The notes under the pieces were generated by a model. The model did no database searches. It was not told the DNA's origin and saw only the letters and a program-made list of their open reading frames with translations. The position numbers and the translations under genes were made by a program. A stretch of DNA of 64,000 bases from Nageia nagi (taxonomy: Eukaryota; Pinophyta): contig JBITNC010000001.1 of assembly GCA_050084985.1 (NCBI GenBank), positions 110,608,001-110,672,000 on the forward strand, given 5' to 3'. Below, in pieces: positions 56,346 through 64,000 of the stretch. Position 1 is the stretch's first letter, and each line of letters starts with the position of its first letter.

Positions 56346-58040
56346 CTTTGCATGTAAACAACATCAATTATGAAATGTAAGGAATTTTTTGTGTCTTTAT
56401 GTTTTATTTCATGTGGTAATTAAGCTAACTTACTTTTGTGTGTTCTATAATTTTTTAGGCTTGAATTGCAGAATCACCAAAAATTTCATATTAGATACTG
56501 ACATCTAGGATGGGATGCCAATGATTGTGTTAAAATGCTAGCAATTTAGAACAAAGGTCAATTTTTTTATTCTTTTCAAATTAGGAACTAAATCTAAGAA
56601 TAAAAAATGAATACCTTGTTTGTGATCCCTATGCTTAGAGTGCATGTAGGGAAGGGTTTTAAATATCAAATAGTAAAATTTATTATTTTTTATATGTTAT
56701 TTATTTAAGTTTCAAAATTTTATTTACTTTTTTTTTTGGGAAGAAATTGTACAAACAAACAAATTCATTCTCTTAATATTTTTCTATCTTATTCACTTAT
56801 GCTTTCTCTTTGTGTTGAAAAGTGATATGAGGTGACTAGAATGGATTTCATAGAAAAAAGGGTTAATGAAATTTTGATATTTAATCTTATCACATTAATT
56901 TGGTAAATGAATATACACTAAGTTACTTCTACACTTGGAAGGGGTAATTAATCATCATTAAATATGGAGTGAATTTAAGGTGAATTAATTAGGTTTAAGT
57001 TAGATTAAGATACACTAAATAAGTTAACAAAAATAGTGGTTACTTTTTACATATTAATACTCTTACTTATCTTCCTTACCATGCCAAGAGGTGGTCAAAG
57101 GATTTTGAATCATAATTATGGGAAATGAACCTACTTTAAAGGAAATTTACACACATTAATAACTTCTTACTTGTATACCTTACGACATTGAAAGATGATT
57201 GAAGGAGATTGTGAATCAGAAGAAGAGGTAATGAACCACATATAAATATTTCTTTTGGTTAATGAATCTCATAAAAAAATTAATGAATGTCATGGTATAT
57301 ATAGATCAAATTATATACTAATTCAAATATTGTTTGAATCACATTAAAAAAAGTTTAATTAATGGACATGTATGATCAGGAGGGTTAGAATTTGCATTCA
57401 TAAGTACTTTATTTTAGTTAAATGCATAATTATGAGACCTATTAAAATGAACATAAATGATTTGAAGGTCATTACCAACCATTGAATCTTATTTTCTTAT
57501 GTTCCCACTGATAAATATTATGAGCCTTAGAGCCAAATCATAAAGATGAATACTAGGTTCATAGGTTACAAGTTATTAATTTTTGTTAAATGACTCTAAA
57601 AGAGGGTGCTATACTTTGATTTCATCATTGAGATAGTTCTTAATGGAATTCCTTAATCCCCATTGCACCAAGGGGATCATTTTAAGTACCAAGCAATTAC
57701 ATAGCCTAAAATTGCCTAATAGGATTACCTACCCACCTTGTTTAAACACTTAACGAGATAAAATAATTTAGGAAAATTAAAAAGATTAAAATGTAAAATC
57801 TATATTGCTCATATTAAAAATATTACTTTAATATGCAAAAAAACTAAAAAAACATAAGTGCAATGAAAATGTGAGTATGCATGTAGGTTGTTTGTGCATT
57901 TAATTACCTTCTCACAAATACAAATTCAAAAGATAAAAAATAGAATTGTTATGTTTGATGTTTACTTTCTTTTTGTAGTTTGGTAAAAAAGAAAATAAAA
58001 CTAAAAAATACAAAAAACAAACACAAAATAAATAAAAATA
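56346..58040 (+). other. Element F leader
   Basis: It parallels the leaders of A and B: decayed phased units near 56480-56550 (GATGCCAATGATTG, AATGCTAGCAATTT), the TATGCTTTCTCTTTG block (56800), a TTCTACACTTGGAA remnant (about 56936) and the block GGAGATTGTGAATCA (57205). No coding is supported. Confidence 0.6.
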
Positions 58041-60630
58041 AAAATTATATGGTTAACACTCACTCTCAAGGAGATCATCAAGAGCAAGAGCTATATGATG
58101 AAAACTATCTAGAAAAATGAGAGAGTTATAGATCTAATAAGAATATTATGATAAAAAAAACTCCTCAAGAATCAAAATTAAGCTTACCTTAATCATATCA
58201 ATCATGAATTACATGTAGTTAGACAACATCTATCATAATTAATAATACCTAATTCTTCTCATGCCCATAGCTTTCCTTTAGATCTAGAATACTTGGTAGA
58301 AGACACACAACTAGTTGATGGTGTGGAAGATAATATGTTAAGAAACATACCTCCTTCATGAAATTATTCAACAAATATCATTCTTCAAAGAGTTCCTTTT
58401 ATACCTAAGTATGATTGTGTCACATATTATTTACCAAATGGAAATTTAGTTCAATCATATTTGAGAAGAGATAATTATACTCCTTCCACCATCTCTAGGA
58501 AGATAGAAGAATATGATGATCAAATCTCCATACATATAGCTACTCCTATGCCTGAATCAAGAGATCATTTTGGAGTTTATAATAATACTTGTTACATTTT
58601 AAAATCAAATACATAAACTCCTTTTTCAAGTCATATAACACCTAGACAAGGATGTGAGGTAAGAAATAATCATAATCCAATAAGGTATAGATTGCAAGAA
58701 ATACCTCCTTATGTGCATAGAAAAGAGAATCCACCCCAAAATAATATACAACAATAATGAAAAATGATTTTCTATAATAAAGGTGTACAACAACAAATGA
58801 ACCCATAGGGTTTACCCAAAAAACATAATTACAAATATAACTAGTGCTCAATGTAGATCAAACTAAATCACCAATAATGCAACCCTATAAGCAGAATATC
58901 CAAATCCAATATGGACCTAATCAAATGGGGGAAAATATAGAAAAGGACAACCTAGAGCACAATCCATATCACTAAAGGATCCAAGAGTATATAAATATAA
59001 AGAACCTTATCTAGCTAAGAGAAAAGAAGCTTCACTTATAAATTGATAAAATAAGCTTCAAAAGTATCATTTACCTACACCGAAAAATAAGGGACAATGA
59101 CACTATCCTCTTATATCACCATTACCCCAACAATAGTTACCATAACAATTACCTCAATTACTACCACATCAACCTCCATCACCATCTCCACCATATGATG
59201 GAGCTTACTATTATGCACAAACACTTATTGAACAAAGATATGAATCATTCCCAAGGTATGAAGAAAGAGTGGATCATAGAAATGATGAATATCGCATGTA
59301 TCAAAATCAACCAAAAGAAAAGAATTATCTTTGTAAAAGTTCAATGGAAATTGAAAAAGAGTTATATTTGCAAAGTAAATAAAAAGTATCATATGAAATA
59401 ATTTACAACAAGCCTATTCATCCAAGTAAAAAGGAGATTCCTTTCAAATTTGAAATTCCAAAAATCAAACCATTAAAAGGAAAGAAAGATCCCAAAGAAC
59501 ATTTTAGATGATTTAAGTATTCAAGTTATGTTATTGCTAATAATGATGCATTAATGCAATGTATATTTCCCATGATACTTGCCAGATAAGCAAAGGATTG
59601 GTACAACAACTAAGCAAAATATAACATTTGTTCATATGATCAATTGCCAAATTTATTCTTAGAACATTTTAAAATCAATATTAAAGATAAAACCTCCATT
59701 ATTGATCTTACAAGACTACAACAATTCCTAGATGAATTAGTTACTAATTTTATCTCAAGATGGTAGGTAATATTTTTAAGCATGCCTTATACTTTACCTC
59801 ACAAAGAGTTGGTAAAAATGTTTATTCAAAGTTATTTAAGGCCTATTACTAGTATCTTATTGATTCAACAACATAAGACCTTTGAATAAGCCATATCTTA
59901 AGTTGTCATAATTGAAAAGGTTAAGATTCAAGTTGGTGAGATAAAAGGTAAGAAAAAGGAACCTTATGTTAAGAACAAAAATCAAATAGAAAATACAAGT
60001 AAACCATTACCAATAAATAAATTTTCTATTACTAAAGAAACAAAACCAAATAATATATAAAATGAGGAAATAAATTCTAAACCAAAAAGGATTTTTGACA
60101 CTCCTTTATTAGAATCTCTTTATGACATTCTAAGGAATCTTTGTGACCATCAAGTAATTATCTTACCAGAGATAATACCTAAATGTTCTAAAGCTAAAGA
60201 TAATAGATGGTACAATGAAAGTGAATTTTATCATTGCCATTTCCAAAAGGATCATGATACAAATATATGAAGAACTTAACAACAAATGATTCAAAATCTA
60301 ATTTATCAAGGAAAATTAAAAGTTGATAATCCTTTAGCTATTCCAAATCAAAATTTGGGAATGTATCAAAATCTTCTTCCATAACATCTAGTTAATAATG
60401 TTTCATTATATCCGCATCAGAATCAAGAAATGCATAATTAGAATTATGACAACTTGACATTCATAGTAATGGCTAATATCACTACAAGAGCTCAATATAT
60501 ATATATATAATATAAAATGTTATTCCAAATAACTAACTAGATGAGGTTGTTTTGCAAGTGAACATACCCAAGCTGCAACTTCTTGAAGTCTCTATGAAAT
60601 GATCTCTACAATAATAATTAAAAAATTCCC
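58041..60630 (+). pseudogene. Element F gag
   Basis: The N-terminal part matches B (SHAHSFPLDLEYLVEDTQL-like near 58258). A Q/P-rich zone lies at about 59100-59200, then RYESFPRYEERVDHRNDEYR (about 59235). The capsid-like core is from about 59420 (KIKPLKGKKDPKEH) to 59930. The knuckle near 60225-60270 reads FYHCHFQKDHDTN then a stop, so its ligands are lost. Stops and shifts are frequent. Confidence 0.75.
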
Positions 60631-61851
60631 AAGTGAAAATGTCTCTATTTGAATTACTACAACAATTCAAAAATCATAAAGATACAATGAATAAATTATT
60701 ACAAACAATTGAGTTGGATATAAATGATCTTGAAAGTTTATCTCTTTTGTAGGAAATATTAAAAACAGTCAAAAGCATACCTTTTTTTATGATCATGAAG
60801 TTAAACATTCAAATACGCCATATGGTTAGGATCTACTTTTTCATATCATAACTAAGGTAGATGAGAAATGTTTTAAAAGAATATTTGATTGATGAAGGTT
60901 AAATAATAAACATTATTTAAAAAATTATATATAATAATTTGAATCTTCCATTTTCTCATATTTTTGGGCTAAACCTACAATTGAAATCATTTAAAGATGC
61001 TTTATGTTTCAATAATGGGATCAATTTCATAGCCTATTACTATAGGATGCAAAACATTTCAAATAGTATTGCAAGTAATTGAAGGAGACATTACTCAATA
61101 TAACATCCTTTTGGGGAGACCTTGGATTAGAGATATGTAATGTGTTCTATCAAGATATCATAATTAGTTAAAGTATATTCACAATGGTGTAATACATTAT
61201 GTACCTAGAGATGAAAATCCATATTCAAACTATAATAGTGCACATTTATCGAAAGAAGTAGCTTTACCATCTACTCATTATTTTAAAACATGAATACCAA
61301 TAGAAATACCATTGATTGCTAGCATGAGTAAAACTAATCCTTCTTTGAGTGCATGAAAATAAAAACATGCTATCAAGAAAGAATCATCCAAAACTCAACA
61401 AAATATTAAGTATGATTCACTACCAAAGATAAAACCTACACCATAAGAAAAATGTACTTGAAAGGAAAGAGCATGTAAAATGGATGAAGTAAACAAAACT
61501 TCCTCGTTAAAAGTTTTATCACCCATAGACACATATTTAAAATGTGATGACTATCAAGAAGATGAAAACTCACTAAACATCTATCATGTAACCATAAAAC
61601 TACTAGAATAAGGTATATGAAAATTTGGAATTGATGATGTCATTTTTAGTATTCCTTCTATTCAAGAAATGGGAATATCGAAAGAATCTCCTAATATAGT
61701 GAAGAAATTGGTACCATTAGAAAAAAATCTTAATCAAACTCTCTTTGTTTATATAGGTCCCATAGAACCACCTCTCATTTCTTTGCCTAAACCACATGAA
61801 GGAGTTTTTTGTAATTCATTAGAATATTTATTGCCTTATGTGAGATCATTA
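60631..61851 (+). pseudogene. Element F protease and linker
   Basis: KMSLFELLQQFKN (60637) opens the region. The active-site segment reads RIFD/LIDEG then a stop, then IINII (about 60880-60915), indicating an ancestral D-E-G. ILLGRPWIRDM (about 61108-61140) matches A's ILLGCPWIREM. The linker contains GIDDVIFSIPSIQEMG (61629-61676, compare A's GVDDVVFNIPWLQEVG) and PIEPPLISLPKPHEG (about 61765). It is cut at 61851 by G. Confidence 0.78.
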
Positions 61852-62688
61852 TGTTTACTCAAAAATCAACCCTACAAGCATGCAAAAAAAAAAATTTATC
61901 CCAACCAATAGAAACTCTTTATTGATCTCTAAATAAACCTTAATTTTAATTATATATTACCTTGCAATGGATGGCTTTAATACAATGTGTAATATAGGCC
62001 TCTTGTAGGTCCTTCTTTATTGATGTCTTTAAGCTCTAGATGTCATTTGATTGAACTTGCAACAAGAATGATTCTAATTACTTCTTCTTTGCTATTCCTT
62101 GGCTTCTCTTTACTTTAATCAGTTGCTAGTCTTGGAACCTTGCACATCCACAAAATAAAAACTCATCAAACATACCTATTCATGCTCTAAAATAATAATA
62201 TATAACATGAAATAAACATGTATGTAAGTAAAAATAGTAAACTAAAATGTACTAAATAATTTGGCTCAAATTTAGAAGTGTAAGGTTGCATTTCATTGTC
62301 CCTCTCTTCCCACTATGTGAAGGATTTTATTTATAAATGTTTATATGTAGCATTAGTTTCCATTTTGAAAGGTAAGGCTAGATGAAATAATCCAATCCAA
62401 CCTTATCATGGACTAAATCTACATAAGGGAAATGTAGGATTAGGGATGAATCATCCTTGATTTATCAACTTATTTCCTTGGGAGCATGATTTTTCTATTT
62501 TTTTCTTTGTGTTTTTTGTTTATAGGATCACTAACAATTACCGCTTGGGTGCTAGCAATTAGGTATGATCACCAACAATTATACTGGATCACCAAGGACA
62601 AATAGACTTTGGAAAACATTAATGTTTGCCTAAAATTTTATTCCCCTCTTTCATTTATTGAAAGAGGGGTCATTTTTAAGTGTTTACA
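61852..62688 (-). repeat. Element G 3' LTR (~837 bp)
   Basis: The minus strand starts TGTAAACACTTAAAAATGACC, has TATAAATA at 62336-62329 and carries phased units near 62528-62591. The 3' end includes TTGCAAGGTAAT, matching F's LTR. The left boundary is where F homology stops. Confidence 0.8.
62528..62600 (-). repeat. Phased ~20.5 bp units inside LTR G
   Basis: GATCACTAACAATT, GGTGCTAGCAATT, GATCACCAACAATT and GATCACCAAGG recur near 62528, 62549, 62569 and 62589. They are decayed forms of the array in A's LTR, and in a similar position. Confidence 0.7.
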
Positions 62689-62703
62689 TTTTGCCCCTTT
62701 TTT
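62689..62703 (-). other. Element G polypurine tract
   Basis: The minus strand reads AAAAAGGGGCAAAA before the LTR start, the same tract as in A. Confidence 0.85.
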
Positions 62704-63273
62704 GAAATATCCTACATTTTATAGGTGGAGATTATTTCCAAAAACTAAGCCTATTAGATAGGGTGTGTAATCAAGTTTTAGACTTGTACTTCTTGATCTT
62801 AATTTAAGGTTTCAAATTAACTCATTCTCTATATTTAATCTTAATTTAAGTGACTAGATTATGACTAAATCCATTTTTTGATCTTTTGCATTTGACACAT
62901 TTTGAAAATAATAAGGGTTGTAGTGCAAGATGTAACTTAGGTAGTTACCACTAAACTATTATGTTGTGTTGGTAGGATATGGATGGAGTCTTAGACATTA
63001 GGTGTATGCCATAGCTAGCATGTGATAAAGAAGCTCCCTTGAAAATAAAACAACTTTTAATTATTTTGCATTTATCCTAGTAGATAGGTTATCTCATGAT
63101 CTTGCATAAAATTTCATCCAATAATTTTAATCAAATCAAAACTTATCCTTTTTGCTGTTAAAATAAGGGTCATTTTCCAAATTGAAAGTTACCAAGTGTC
63201 TTAATTTTTTTTAAAAAACCTTCAACTCTAAATTAAGTTTAACAAGCAAACAAATCACAGTGATTTTGCCTTT

Positions 63274-63320
<47 letters not shown>

Positions 63321-63712
63321 TAAATTTTTTTATGATTTTTAATGGTTTTATATTATTTTATTTATTTTTCATGATATTTTTGATGTGAGCATCTTTCAAG
63401 CATACATGTTTTGTTTGGACTATAATTTTTTGTTTTTTAATTAAGCATTGTTGATTGTTCAAAAGATATATACAAGAGTTTAAAATTACCCTATTTTATT
63501 TTGAATTTATCATCAATATTTACATTTAGTTGTAGGCCTAACTTGACCTAAAGAATTTTCAACATACTCCAAAATTTTGTATTTTTAAGTTCTTAATTAG
63601 AGACTCTTAATAAAGCACATAAGGAGGGTCCTATGTATTTCTCTTATTGAAATACTTGGATAACTTGTGCATTTTAAGAAAGCTATTTTTATTTAATTTT
63701 TTTTCAAACATT
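62704..63712 (-). other. Element G 3' untranslated region
   Basis: No coding is supported. The block TTATCACATGCTAGCTATGGCAT on the minus strand (about 63025-63005) matches B's 3' UTR (31102-31125). It contains an (AC)n tract. Confidence 0.55.
63276..63320 (+). repeat. (AC)n(AT)n microsatellite
   Basis: About 17 AC units are followed by about 5 AT units. Confidence 0.95.
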
Positions 63713-63713
63713 T

Positions 63714-63796
63714 TGGTCACTGGTAATCTAATTATGATCATTGATAATCCTTATGGATCATTGGTGCCTAACTTACAATCATTGGCATTCGATGCA
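63714..63796 (-). repeat. Phased 20-21 bp array upstream of the antisense exon in G
   Basis: TCACTGGTAATC, TCATTGATAATCC, TCATTGGTGCC and TCATTGGCATTC start near 63717, 63738, 63758 and 63779. It lies about 140-220 bp upstream of the antisense ATG at 63936, as in A. Confidence 0.75.
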
Positions 63797-63935
63797 TAGA
63801 GTAATAAAAAGAAAAAGTTCACCTATCACTTTCTAATTTGTTTTTTTAGTGCTAGTTCAGAGCTCTTATTGTCCCTACCCTACCATTTAAGTGTTTGACC
63901 CTATACCTCCCTTTTTATTGTTAATTTGAGTCATG

Positions 63936-63986
63936 ATGCCACCATAAGGATGATATACACTATGCAAGAGGCCGATGAGGGAAGAG
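63936..63986 (+). pseudogene. First exon of the antisense PMD gene in element G
   Basis: ATGCCACCA opens a 17-codon segment ending GAA GAG followed by the donor GTAGGTTTT at 63987. A's exon 1 is also 17 codons from ATG to GAG, ends GAG GAG|GTAGGG, and begins ATG CCT CCA. G's copy has in-frame stops (TAA, TGA), so it is dead. It is on the plus strand because G is on the minus strand. Exon 2 would be outside the window. Confidence 0.65.
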
Positions 63987-64000
63987 GTAGGTTTTAAAAA

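Larger units (their letters stand above)
55494..61851 (+). mobile_element. Element F: plus-strand relative of B, interrupted by G
   Basis: The 5' LTR (55494-56323), primer site, leader, gag, protease and part of the linker are visible. At 61851 sequence homologous to B's linker stops and G's LTR begins. The remainder of F lies right of the window. F keeps the protease/linker segment that B lost. Confidence 0.85.
61852..64000 (-). mobile_element. Element G: minus-strand element of the A/B/F superfamily (3' end only)
   Basis: On the minus strand the 3' UTR is followed by the polypurine tract GGGGCAAAA, the LTR start TGTAAACACTTAAAAATGACC and a ~837-bp LTR ending GAGTAAACA at 61852. The 3' UTR right of 62689 carries the phased array and first exon of the antisense gene. 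G is inserted in F's linker region and continues beyond the window. Confidence 0.85.

Noticed and set aside
1-64000. Host identification as conifer, cycad, lily or another large-genome plant
   Set aside because: Only transposons are visible; lineage and size of nests are compatible with many plants.

Overview
This window looks like intergenic DNA from a land plant with a large, A+T-rich genome crowded with transposons. I see no intact host gene, tRNA or rRNA. Almost everything is nested Ty3/gypsy LTR retrotransposons, with a hAT-type transposase relic and an unidentified minus-strand coding relic between two stacks. The plant assignment rests on Tat-lineage features: a gag zinc knuckle of the form C-x2-H-x4-H-x4-C, a G-patch-like motif after protease, a second RNase H between RT-RNase H and integrase, and captured plant mobile domain (PMD) genes. 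I cannot name the species.

Left stack (1-32301). Element A (1-17615, +) is nearly complete; only the first 47 bases of its 5' LTR lie outside the window. It carries gag-pro-pol in essentially one frame, an extra sense ORF after integrase, and on the opposite strand a spliced-looking PMD gene. A sits inside element E (minus; remnants 17616-19671), which sits inside the 5' LTR of element B (+, 19672-32301), an older relative of A with deletions.

Middle (32302-35547). Here are a hAT-like transposase relic (+), A+T-rich spacer, and a minus-strand coding relic with a 12-residue Q/P-rich repeat.

Right stack (35548-64000). Element D (minus, 35548 to at least 53254) is a decayed autonomous element. 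Element C (39042-47699, minus, 733-bp LTRs, TSD CCTTA) is inserted between D's second RNase H and its integrase. C has a gag but no recognisable pol; an antisense PMD gene lies between gag and the 3' LTR. D's 5' LTR is split by element H (+, family of C and E), H's gag by element F (+, relative of B), and F by element G (minus, same superfamily as A/B/F), which runs off the window.

How the parts relate. A, B, F and G share a primer-site sequence, long leader, TATA box, polypurine tract and arrays of a degenerate 20-21 bp CpG-containing unit in LTRs and UTRs. A, B and G also preserve the first-exon/splice-donor region of the antisense gene, so it was part of the ancestral element. C, of another family, carries a PMD gene in the same antisense position. 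Most in-frame stops in A can be explained as C-to-T or G-to-A changes, as expected from decay of methylated cytosines. All alignments, counts and boundaries were made by eye.
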